Assembly: GCA_937916845.1 (NCBI GenBank)
Contig: CALFSK010000051.1
Span: 1-64,000 of the forward strand
DNA length: 64,000 nucleotides
Direction: 5' to 3'
DNA from: an uncultured Lactobacillus sp.
GTDB taxonomy: Bacteria; Bacillota; Bacilli; Lactobacillales; Lactobacillaceae
Shown: positions 17,902-25,629 of the stretch, one piece after another
Numbering within the stretch: the stretch's first letter is position 1
Layout: every line of letters begins with the position of its first letter
Notes under the pieces: generated by a model
Databases searched by the model: none
Told to the model about the DNA's origin: nothing
Seen by the model: only the letters and a program-made list of their open reading frames with translations
Position numbers and translations under genes: made by a program

Positions 17902-18621
17902 TTAACTTGCTGGTTTGACCGTTACCGGCGCACTGTCGAGTGCCCAGTACAAAGTTGCGGTATAAGTACCAGCTGAAATCAAAGGTTGCTTACTAATCAA
18001 TAAACTGCTACTGGTTGCCGTCGTCGCGGTGTTATTACCTTCACCGGTGTTGGTGTCCGCATTCCACAAGTTTTCGGGATTGCTGATCCAGCCGCTAGTG
18101 ACAGTTCCTTGGGATAACAGCAGGTTGACTGGGGCGGCCGTCGCGGTGTTATCTAACGTACCGGCCGTTTCATTCAACGTTAATTTAGCGTCGGTGACGG
18201 TATTGGTGCCAGAAGTGAAAGGCCCCATGCCAACCGATAATGACCAACCGGCATGATTACCACGATAGTCGCTGACGCTTAAGGTGCCAGAGTTATTTCC
18301 ATCGTAGTTAGTCCCGCTCGTTGTGGTACTGCTGACAACTGGCAACGTTGTGTCAGCGGTTGCAATACTTTTGACCCCAGCACTACCTAATGAAATATTT
18401 GGCACTTGATTTAAGGTTAAACTGCCTGGTGAAACGGTGAATTCTGCATTTGAAGCCGCTTCAGCAGAACCAGTCGTGTCAGCAGTATAGCCGCTTGAAA
18501 CCGTGGTCAAATTGCTCGTCGTGGTTCCAGGACCAGCCGCCATGGCAGCTACGGGGCTCAGTGCTAGTAATGCCAGCGTGACGGTACTACTCAGGCTGGC
18601 CATAATTTTTACTGAACGCAT
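17902..18621 (-). CDS. WxL-domain cell-surface protein
   Basis: A 239-residue secreted protein that binds peptidoglycan non-covalently through its C-terminal WxL domain. The signal peptide ends AMAAGP. The family segment FTVSPGSLTLNQVPNIS lies near residue 80; the first WxL is in HAGWSLSVG and the second in TATLYWALDSAP near the C-terminus, where YWAL replaces the usual TWTL. The ATG follows GGAGG. It is paired with the downstream DUF916/DUF3324 protein. No LPXTG partner gene is adjacent. Confidence 0.9.
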   Translation of the reverse strand: MRSVKIMASLSSTVTLALLALSPVAAMAAGPGTTTSNLTTVSSGYTADTTGSAEAASNAEFTVSPGSLTLNQVPNISLGSAGVKSIATADTTLPVVSSTTTSGTNYDGNNSGTLSVSDYRGNHAGWSLSVGMGPFTSGTNTVTDAKLTLNETAGTLDNTATAAPVNLLLSQGTVTSGWISNPENLWNADTNTGEGNNTATTATSSSLLISKQPLISAGTYTATLYWALDSAPVTVKPAS

Positions 18622-18760
18622 GATAATTCCTCCATTCTAATTTATTTTGCGGATGACTTAAGACTAAGCATCGTTCTCGTTCTGTCAGTAACCAGACGAT
18701 ACCACGATTGTACAAAAAAGGTGATATTAAAAATTTTGTTCGGCAACTTTGCATACTAGT

Positions 18761-18799
18761 AAAAAATCATTCAGAAATAATTGATATTTCTGAATGATT
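18761..18799 (-). terminator. Terminator after the K+ channel gene
   Basis: Hairpin AATCATTCAGAAAT / ATTTCTGAATGATT, followed by TTTTTT on the minus strand. The stem core is the same as in the dispersed repeat at 16186, but the conserved tail is absent. Confidence 0.85.
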
Positions 18800-18830
18800 G
18801 CTTACGTTTTATCTTAAATTCAGCGGTCCA

Positions 18831-19607
18831 TTAATGATGAGGCTTCTTTTTAGCGTCCCCGCCTTTTAACTGATGCACTTCCGTTTGTAGTTGATCAATT
18901 TTTTGCGTGAGCGTTTCAACTTTAATGAGTAATTGTTGTAAATTTTGTTGATCTTCACTATCCGTCGTTTGGACGGCTTCACTCGTCTCCTTGGTGAAGA
19001 AATCCGTGATTGTACTTGTCAGTAAACCAATAAACCCAATTCCACCAAACATCAAGCCAACCGCAATAATTTTCCCAACTGCCGTATGTGGCGTATCATC
19101 CCCATAACCGACCGTCGTCGCCGTCGTGATGGCCCACCAGAGTGAATCCGACAAGCTCTGGTGTTCAAATACGGAAAATAATAACGCACTGAGGACAATA
19201 ATAGCGATACTGATTGAGAATAAGTAAATAAATCCCGTGCTGTAGATAAACCGATGGAAATCATGGGTCCACTTGCCATCTAACCCTAGTTTCCAAAATA
19301 AATGGTGGTACTGAATCATCCGTGCCAGTCGCCCTAATCGAAATACCGCAAATATGGGATGCATGGGCACGATTCCCATCAAATCAAAGGCGGAATGAAT
19401 CAGGAACGTCTTTCGATTCTTAGACAGCGTCAGCCGAACAAAATAATCGACCACAAAGACGACTAATAGTCCGTTTGAAATCTGTGCCTCTATTCGCCAA
19501 TTACCGACATGAAAACTCAGTAAAAGGGCGTTAATGACGGACCAAATCGTGAGAATGGTCACGCTTAAATGATAGCCACCGATCCACCGGCGTTGTTTTG
19601 CCTTCAT
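18831..19607 (-). CDS. Voltage-gated-type potassium channel
   Basis: A 258-residue membrane protein with six predicted helices, an S4-like segment FRLGRLARMIQYHH (89-102) bearing spaced arginines, the selectivity filter TVGYGD (165-170) and a cytoplasmic coiled-coil tail (about 219-247) that may drive tetramerisation. It resembles small Kv-like bacterial channels and carries out K+ flux across the membrane. It is a single gene with its own terminator. Gating behaviour cannot be read from sequence. Confidence 0.9.
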   Translation of the reverse strand: MKAKQRRWIGGYHLSVTILTIWSVINALLLSFHVGNWRIEAQISNGLLVVFVVDYFVRLTLSKNRKTFLIHSAFDLMGIVPMHPIFAVFRLGRLARMIQYHHLFWKLGLDGKWTHDFHRFIYSTGFIYLFSISIAIIVLSALLFSVFEHQSLSDSLWWAITTATTVGYGDDTPHTAVGKIIAVGLMFGGIGFIGLLTSTITDFFTKETSEAVQTTDSEDQQNLQQLLIKVETLTQKIDQLQTEVHQLKGGDAKKKPHH

Positions 19608-19705
19608 GACACTTACCCCACTTTATAAATTAAAACGAAGGTTGAAAAGTCTATTGCTATTAACACTGTAACAGTAGCAATAGTTATTCCTAAATTATCC
19701 GCTCC

Positions 19706-19866
19706 GTTGGATAGCCTCGGTGTGCTGAGGGAGACGGCCCCAGCCACACTGCGGTCTGCGACCTCGATTCAAAGCCGACAGCCCACGTCTTTGAATCGCC
19801 CCGCAAGATTGGCAGATAAGAAACGCCTGCCAATCTTGCCGACACAGCACACCGAGGCTATCCAAC
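19706..19866 (+). repeat. Structured repeat A, copy A1
   Basis: A perfect 22-bp terminal inverted repeat (starting GTTGGATAGCCTCGGTGTGC) closes three internal hairpins: GGTCGCAG-type, GATTCAAAG/CTTTGAATC and AAGATTGGCAG/CTGCCAATCTT (orientation opposite to A2 and A3). Confidence 0.85.
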
Positions 19867-19910
19867 TGCGCTCAAAACAGTCTTACTATTGTTATGACCA
19901 TCGGATAATC

Positions 19911-20066
19911 GGAGGTCGTGAAGGTGGTTTTAGCCCGGTGACTTTTCCGAGCTTAGACCACGGACGGTCCGGGACAATTGCGACTTTTGCAATCGTTTCG
20001 GGCGAGGGACTAGACCGCTCCTCAGGCTAGGCCCGGTCCCACGACCGCATGTCATCAGTGGCAACC
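19911..20066 (+). repeat. Structured repeat B, copy B1
   Basis: Contains hairpins GTGGTTTTAG../..CTTAGACCAC and CCGGGACAATTGC/GCAATCGTTTCGG, and CTAG..CTAG around a conserved loop. The outer left arm is deleted (about 17 nt), while the right arm TCATCAGTGGCAACC is retained. Confidence 0.8.
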
Positions 20067-20216
20067 GGACTAACTCACAAGTAGTTAATTTGTAATCGTC
20101 TAAATACTGATACAACAGTAATCAATCTCTAAATTTAACTTTCAACCTTTAGCTAAATAATAATATAAGCTACCTATGACTTAATGACCCACCATTCAAG
20201 CGACCTTTACATTTTC

Positions 20217-21131
20217 TTATAACCACGTACCCGCCACGAACAGTAATGGATACAAAATAAAAAATAGTGAGGCGCTCTTAACCGTGGTCATAAACGTCGT
20301 CCGTTTATCTTGCACCGCAAAAAACGGTCGCATCCCCCGCCACATAAAAGGCAGTAACAAAACGACACCCAGTGTAATCGCGGGTGCCAGTCCCAGGAGT
20401 GCATTTACGATGGGCCACAAACTCCCGATGACTAAGAACAGTTGAATCAGACGGACTGAACCCTTTTTGCCTAAATAATAAGCTAAGGTATACCGGTGAT
20501 TACGAATATCTTCGTCCCGGTCCGCCGTGTTATTGGCTAATTGAATGGTAAAGAAAATTAATGTCAACGGTAAGCACAGTAAAAAGGTCGCCCCCACCAT
20601 CGACCAAGTGACGGGCCGCTGACCGTACGTCGAAACGACAACACACGTCAACTGAATCAAAAACGCGATGGATAGTGCCACGACCGTTTCACACAACGGG
20701 GTAGCGTTAATCGGGTGCGGTCCCGCCGTATAAAAAATGCCAATCGTATAACCTAATAATCCTAATAACAAAACCAACCAGCCGGTCCGCATGACTAGCC
20801 AAATTCCGGGAACGAGCGAAAGCAAGTATAATCCTAGCGCTAAGTACCCGACACCGGCCACGGGCAAGTTTAGCCGACCAATGGGATTCGTCTTTTGCGC
20901 GTAGTCCGTTCGATCCAGAGCGTGCCGGTAATCATAATAATTATCCGAAACGTTGACTGCTAAATCAAAAATAAAAACGGCAATCAAGCATAATCCGACA
21001 TTGATCCAGTTCACCGTACCGAGGTGGTACTGCGCAATCGCCACCCCTAAAATAAACCACATCACGTTTAGCGGTGCGGTATAAATTTCCGTTAATTCAT
21101 AAAACACACGCCAAGTTAACCACTTTTGCAT
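20217..21131 (-). CDS. menA: 1,4-dihydroxy-2-naphthoate prenyltransferase (MenA-type UbiA)
   Basis: Polytopic UbiA-superfamily prenyltransferase, 304 residues, about eight helices. The first Asp-rich motif is NVSDNYYD (60-67) and the second NNTADRDED (200-208), which bind the Mg-prenyl diphosphate. The arrangement matches MenA, which attaches a polyprenyl chain to dihydroxynaphthoate in quinone synthesis. No other men gene lies nearby, so precursor supply may be external or encoded elsewhere. A related acceptor cannot be excluded. The ATG follows GGAGTGGCAAAGG. Confidence 0.88.
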   Translation of the reverse strand: MQKWLTWRVFYELTEIYTAPLNVMWFILGVAIAQYHLGTVNWINVGLCLIAVFIFDLAVNVSDNYYDYRHALDRTDYAQKTNPIGRLNLPVAGVGYLALGLYLLSLVPGIWLVMRTGWLVLLLGLLGYTIGIFYTAGPHPINATPLCETVVALSIAFLIQLTCVVVSTYGQRPVTWSMVGATFLLCLPLTLIFFTIQLANNTADRDEDIRNHRYTLAYYLGKKGSVRLIQLFLVIGSLWPIVNALLGLAPAITLGVVLLLPFMWRGMRPFFAVQDKRTTFMTTVKSASLFFILYPLLFVAGTWL

Positions 21132-21322
21132 CCTTTGCCACTCCTATCAGCTTATTACTACCATTATCGTACCCTTTCATAATCGCCTTGCCTACTTTTC
21201 GCATCTATCATTTGTCGGCTTGGTTCGCTTGGCCAATAACACTTGAATTTTGCTCTATTGGCAATATCATTCAACCACTTGCCAATACCAAAATTAAGCT
21301 ACCAAAGGATTGCGAGTAAATT

Positions 21323-21363
21323 AAAACGTGTGCGATGGGAATGCCCATCAACACACGTTCTAT
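21323..21363 (-). terminator. Terminator after lysA
   Basis: Outer stem AACGTGTG / CACACGTT with inner stem GATGGG / CCCATC, followed by TTTT on the minus strand. Confidence 0.85.
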
Positions 21364-21376
21364 TAGTTAACATATA

Positions 21377-22702
21377 TTATTCCGTTTTTTCTGGTACCGC
21401 TAACGGAAGATCTAACCGCGTTAAATCCGCGTACGTTTCCCGTTCGACGACTAATTGGCTCTGACCGTCTTCACAGAAGACCACGGCTGGTCGTGGATTA
21501 CGGTTATAATTGCTAGCCATTGAATAGCCGTACGCCCCGGTATCGAGGACTGCCAAAACATCCCCCGGTTTAGTTGCGGGCAACGCTTGGTCCCAAATCA
21601 CCATGTCACCGGATTCACAATATTTACCGGCAATGGAGGCCACTTGTTCAGTCGGTAACGTTGGGTCTTTAGCCAATACCGCTTCGTATTTAGCTTCATA
21701 GAGGGCCGGACGAATATTGTCGCCCATCCCACCATCAACTGCCAAGTATTTCCGAATGCCCGGAATATCTTTAGATGATCCGAGCGTGTATAACGTCATC
21801 CCAGCGGTTGCGACTAATGATCGTCCGGGTTCGATCCAAACTTCTAACATTGGGACGTGGTGTGCCTTTGTCTGGGTCAACGTTTCTTTAAGGATTGCAT
21901 CGACAAATTCCGTTGGCTGGAGTGGTTGGTCTTCAGACGTATACTTGACCCCGAAGCCCCCACCGACATTCATGATTTTCGGATAAAAGCCCAATTCCGT
22001 TTGCCAGCGTGCAAAGACACTGACCAACTTATCGACAATCATTTCAAAACCATTCAGTTCAAAAATTTGTGACCCAATGTGACAGTGAATCCCGACTAAG
22101 TCCAGATATTCAGCTGATAGCGCCTGCTTTACGGCCTGGTCAGCCTGGCCACTGTTCAAATCAAACCCAAACTTAGAATCCTCTTGCCCAGTTGAGATGT
22201 AATCATGGGTATGCGCTGAGATTCCTGGTGCAATCCGCAACATGACCGTCGTCATCTGCTGACGAGTGGCCGCTAAATCGGCCAACATCTTTAGTTCATA
22301 AAAGTTATCAACCATAATGCAGCCCACGCCAGCGTCCAATGCCATGGTGAGTTCATCAATCGACTTATTGTTACCGTGAAACGAAACCTTTTCCATTGGA
22401 AAACCGGCGCGTTGGGCGGTATACAATTCACCACCGGAAACGACATCACAGTGAATGCCTTCTTGCGCAATCAACTGATACATCGCAACGGTAGCGAAAG
22501 CCTTACTGGCATAACTAATTTGATACTTAACTTGATTCGTTTCAAATACTTCTTTAAAAGCCGCAATCTCGTCCCGAATCGCACCAGTATCATAGACGTA
22601 TAACGGCGTTTGATACTGCTTAGCTAAGGCTAAAGTATCAACACCGCCAACGGTCAAATGGTGGGCCGCATTCAGGGCGTCAGCACTAATTTGTTCGTTC
22701 AC
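21377..22702 (-). CDS. lysA: Diaminopimelate decarboxylase
   Basis: Last step of lysine synthesis: meso-diaminopimelate to L-lysine with release of CO2. Fold-type III PLP enzyme of 441 residues; the PLP lysine is K67 in YASKAFAT, with HCHIGSQ and the CESGDMVIW active-site cysteine segment further on. GTG start at 22702 with AAGGGG 7 nt upstream. It stands apart from other lys genes, with terminators on both sides. The 76-nt space upstream is too short for a lysine riboswitch. Confidence 0.96.
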   Translation of the reverse strand: MNEQISADALNAAHHLTVGGVDTLALAKQYQTPLYVYDTGAIRDEIAAFKEVFETNQVKYQISYASKAFATVAMYQLIAQEGIHCDVVSGGELYTAQRAGFPMEKVSFHGNNKSIDELTMALDAGVGCIMVDNFYELKMLADLAATRQQMTTVMLRIAPGISAHTHDYISTGQEDSKFGFDLNSGQADQAVKQALSAEYLDLVGIHCHIGSQIFELNGFEMIVDKLVSVFARWQTELGFYPKIMNVGGGFGVKYTSEDQPLQPTEFVDAILKETLTQTKAHHVPMLEVWIEPGRSLVATAGMTLYTLGSSKDIPGIRKYLAVDGGMGDNIRPALYEAKYEAVLAKDPTLPTEQVASIAGKYCESGDMVIWDQALPATKPGDVLAVLDTGAYGYSMASNYNRNPRPAVVFCEDGQSQLVVERETYADLTRLDLPLAVPEKTE

Positions 22703-22734
22703 GATCTAACCCCTTCTCAACGTGCATTTGTTTC

Positions 22735-22765
22735 AAAAAAACCGGCCGATAATTCGGGCCGGTTT
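22735..22765 (-). terminator. Terminator after the tautomerase gene
   Basis: Stem AAACCGGCC / GGCCGGTTT followed by TTTTTTT on the minus strand, between the tautomerase stop and lysA. Confidence 0.88.
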
Positions 22766-22778
22766 CACAATCAAAAGC

Positions 22779-22973
22779 CTACTTAGCTTCTTCGTCGCTC
22801 TTTAAAACACCGCCAACACTGTAACGGTTTTTTTGCATTTCACTTAAAATAACGTGAATATGTTCGGCCGGTGCACCGGTATTCTTGCTAACAGCATCGG
22901 TAACATCTTTCACTAAGTTCTTTAATTGTTCTTGTGAACGACCGGCAATTAGATCAATGTGTACGATTGGCAT
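22779..22973 (-). CDS. 4-oxalocrotonate tautomerase family protein
   Basis: A 64-residue member of the tautomerase/MIF fold. The start at 22973 gives [12 protein letters not shown], exposing Pro2 as the catalytic N-terminal proline after Met removal. This decides against the GTG at 22982. GAGGAG lies about 10 nt upstream. The length and the segment HIHVILSEM are typical. The physiological substrate is unknown; such genes are common in firmicutes without an aromatic catabolic pathway. Confidence 0.9.
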   Translation of the reverse strand: MPIVHIDLIAGRSQEQLKNLVKDVTDAVSKNTGAPAEHIHVILSEMQKNRYSVGGVLKSDEEAK

Positions 22974-23024
22974 TGGGTTCACACTCCTCTTATTATTCTT
23001 ACAGAAACTAATCTTACTTTAATT

Positions 23025-23921
23025 TTACGGTTTTTGCAAACTTTCTCGTTGAGCCGCTTGTTCCCGTTCACTCATGAATAATCCGGACGTATCGACGGTG
23101 TTTAAAATGTCGATAAACGCGTGCTCATCGTTCGTCTGAACGGCCCGCTGTAGCGCGTATAATTCGTAGCGACTTAGGACCACTAATAACGTTGCGTTCG
23201 GTTGGCCCGAGTAAGCACCCTTAGAGCCAATAATCGTGACCCCACGCAAAATAGCGTGCTGAATAGATTTGGCCACCTTATCCGGATGCCCCGTCACAAT
23301 AATCGCCGTCAATTTTTGGTGTCGCGTATGAATCAAATCGACAAGTTTAGTTGACGCATAAATGGCGATAATCGTGAATAAAGCGTTTTGCCAGCTAAAT
23401 AGCAGGCCTGACATCACGATAATCAGTAGGTTGGTGAGAAACATCAGACTGCCGACCGTCCGCCCAGTCACGCGTTCTAGCACCAGCACGATAATGTCGA
23501 AGCCACCAGTTGAAAAACCGTAGCGCATCGTAATCCCAATCCCGATCCCCGTTAGGATTCCACCAAATAGCGCCCCAAGTAGCGCGTTATGGGCAACGTT
23601 AACCACGGGAACGATCACCGCCGCCATTGACGTTAGAAACGCCGTGGCGAAGCTCATAATCGTGAACAAGTGTCCTAATTTAAACCACCCTAATAACGCA
23701 ATCGGAATGTTAAAAATCAGAATGTACCAACCGGTATTGATGTGAATCCCCATTGGCTGACCAACGGAATACAGTAACTGAGCAATCCCATTCACACCAC
23801 CACTAAAGGTATTTGCCGGAATTAAAAATTCATTCAGTGCGACGGCGGAAATAATTGCTGAAGCTAGCATTATCACGAGTTGCCATGCAAAAGCCAACCG
23901 GGGATTAGAAATATGCGCCAT
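23025..23921 (-). CDS. YitT-family membrane protein (DUF2179 C-terminus)
   Basis: A 298-residue protein with five to six membrane helices over residues about 10-205 (for example GIGIGITMRYGFSTGGFDII), and a cytoplasmic C-terminal domain (about 210-285) of the DUF2179 type. Function of the family is unsettled; transport has been suggested. Start ATG 23921 follows AAGAAGG. It is divergent from the dipeptidase gene. Confidence 0.85.
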   Translation of the reverse strand: MAHISNPRLAFAWQLVIMLASAIISAVALNEFLIPANTFSGGVNGIAQLLYSVGQPMGIHINTGWYILIFNIPIALLGWFKLGHLFTIMSFATAFLTSMAAVIVPVVNVAHNALLGALFGGILTGIGIGITMRYGFSTGGFDIIVLVLERVTGRTVGSLMFLTNLLIIVMSGLLFSWQNALFTIIAIYASTKLVDLIHTRHQKLTAIIVTGHPDKVAKSIQHAILRGVTIIGSKGAYSGQPNATLLVVLSRYELYALQRAVQTNDEHAFIDILNTVDTSGLFMSEREQAAQRESLQKP

Positions 23922-24042
23922 AACTAGACCTTCTTTATATGTATTTTAAGCCGTCCTTATTATAACTAAAAAATACGCATTGATTCGTAAAAATGCTAAA
24001 ATTAAATCAGTAAAGTTAACTATTATAGAAAGAAGGAAGTTT

Positions 24043-25482
24043 ATGCTGACCCATCAGTTTAATCCTTATTCTGCTTGTACGAGCATCCTCGTTGGTAAAA
24101 ATGCCAGCGCGGACGGCTCCACTATGATTGGTCGTAACGAGGACTCCCGGTCTGCTTGGGCAAAAAAGTTCGTCGTTCATCCCCATACTGAATTTGAGAC
24201 GCCCCAAGTCTTCAAATCAAATGACGAAGACCACCCGTTTACGATGACCTTGCCAACCATTCGGGCCAAATATACGGCGACCCCCGAATGGACGCCTAAA
24301 TACGGTTTATTTGAAGAAGACGGGATCAATGAATACGGGGTCGCCATGAGTGCGACTGAAAGTGCCTACTGTAACGCCCGGGTTTTGGCCGCTGATCCTT
24401 ACGTCAAAGACGGAATTGGTGAAGAGGCCATGGTCACCGTGACCTTACCATATATCCACTCCGCACGTGAAGGTGTTGAACACCTCGGTCGCATTGTTGA
24501 AGAACACGGGACCTATGAAACCAACGGAATTTTATTTAGTGACGCTGACGAAGTCTGGTACATGGAAACGGGGGCTGGTCATTATTGGGTCGCTCAGCGC
24601 ATTCCGGACGACGCTTACGCCGTCGTGGCCAACCAGTTAGCCATTCAAGAAATTGATTTGGCAGATCATGACAACTTCTTGTATGCTAAGGAAATCCGCA
24701 ATTTTGTATTAGACAACCAATTAGCTTCAATGGACAACGGGCTAAACTTCCGCGAAGTTTTCGGGACGGCCGACCTCTCTGACCTTCATTACAATACGCC
24801 CCGCGTTTGGTACGGGCAAAAGTACTTCACACCGGACGTGCCACAAGAACCAGAGTCGTTCACCTTACCTTTCATCCAACGGGCAAGTGGTCTGATTCAC
24901 ATCGATCAGGTGCAACACTACTTAGCTTCCCATTATGAAGGCACACCGTTCGATCCGGTTGGTAGTGGCACGGCAGCGGAAAAGCACACTTACCGGCCAA
25001 TTAGCCTCGCTAAAACGCAAGAATCACACGTCTTACAAATTCGCGAGGACTTGCCTAAAGAAACTTGTGGCATACACTGGCTAGCCATGGGCGTTGCTGC
25101 TGAAAGTGTCTACGTCCCATTTTACGCCGGGGCTAGCGACACCCCCGCAGCGTACCAAGTGGCGACTGAAAAGTACGACCCAACTTCCGCCTACTGGATT
25201 TTTAAGCACGTTGGCGTACTCGTTGATGCCCACTACCACGAACTTCATGGCGACATGCAAACTGCGCAAAAGGAATTGGCAATTGCACTCGGGCATCACC
25301 TAATTATGACTGACCATGAAATTGCATCACTCACTGGCGACGCCTTAACGGCTAAACTAACACAAGCCAACCAAGAAGCCGCCGACATGGCGATTCAAGC
25401 AATGCAAACCTTAACGGCAGAGCTCATCACTAAGAGTACCGATATGTCACCACTCAATTATCAAACCGACTTAAACTTATAA
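24043..25482 (+). CDS. pepD: C69-family dipeptidase
   Basis: Cytosolic N-terminal-nucleophile dipeptidase of lactic acid bacteria with broad dipeptide specificity. The family start CTSILVGKNASADGSTM carries the nucleophile Cys12, close to the N-terminus as in PepDA; IGRNED follows. 479 residues is typical. The ATG at 24043 is 5 nt after AAGGA, and the upstream frame is not family-like. Terminator at 25499. Confidence 0.92.
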   Translation: MLTHQFNPYSACTSILVGKNASADGSTMIGRNEDSRSAWAKKFVVHPHTEFETPQVFKSNDEDHPFTMTLPTIRAKYTATPEWTPKYGLFEEDGINEYGVAMSATESAYCNARVLAADPYVKDGIGEEAMVTVTLPYIHSAREGVEHLGRIVEEHGTYETNGILFSDADEVWYMETGAGHYWVAQRIPDDAYAVVANQLAIQEIDLADHDNFLYAKEIRNFVLDNQLASMDNGLNFREVFGTADLSDLHYNTPRVWYGQKYFTPDVPQEPESFTLPFIQRASGLIHIDQVQHYLASHYEGTPFDPVGSGTAAEKHTYRPISLAKTQESHVLQIREDLPKETCGIHWLAMGVAAESVYVPFYAGASDTPAAYQVATEKYDPTSAYWIFKHVGVLVDAHYHELHGDMQTAQKELAIALGHHLIMTDHEIASLTGDALTAKLTQANQEAADMAIQAMQTLTAELITKSTDMSPLNYQTDLNL

Positions 25483-25498
25483 TTCAACGACTAATCGC

Positions 25499-25540
25499 AA
25501 AAACCGTTTAGAAAATTTAAATATTTCTGAACGGTTTTTT
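25499..25540 (+). terminator. Terminator after the dipeptidase gene
   Basis: Stem AACCGTTTAGAAA / TTTCTGAACGGTT followed by TTTT. Confidence 0.85.
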
Positions 25541-25629
25541 GCTAATTTTTTTCAAAAAAACCTTGTCTTAGCGTTACTCGAAGGTGCTAACCTAGTAAAG
25601 TAACCTTGAAACAGAAAGTGAGCGATCAT

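Larger units (their letters stand above)
19650..20152 (+). repeat. Composite A-B structured element, most complete copy
   Basis: Occupies most of the 608-nt gap between the K+ channel and menA. It holds a left flank, element A (19706-19866), a 44-nt spacer, element B (19911-20066) and an 85-nt right flank that is nearly identical to the right flank at 60800-60886. No coding capacity is evident. Confidence 0.8.

Noticed and set aside
19650..20152. Insertion sequence or transposase in the repeat region
   Set aside because: No open frame resembles a transposase; the region is pure hairpin structure.
22703..22778. Lysine riboswitch upstream of lysA
   Set aside because: Only 76 nt separate lysA from the tautomerase, and these contain a terminator; too short for an L box.
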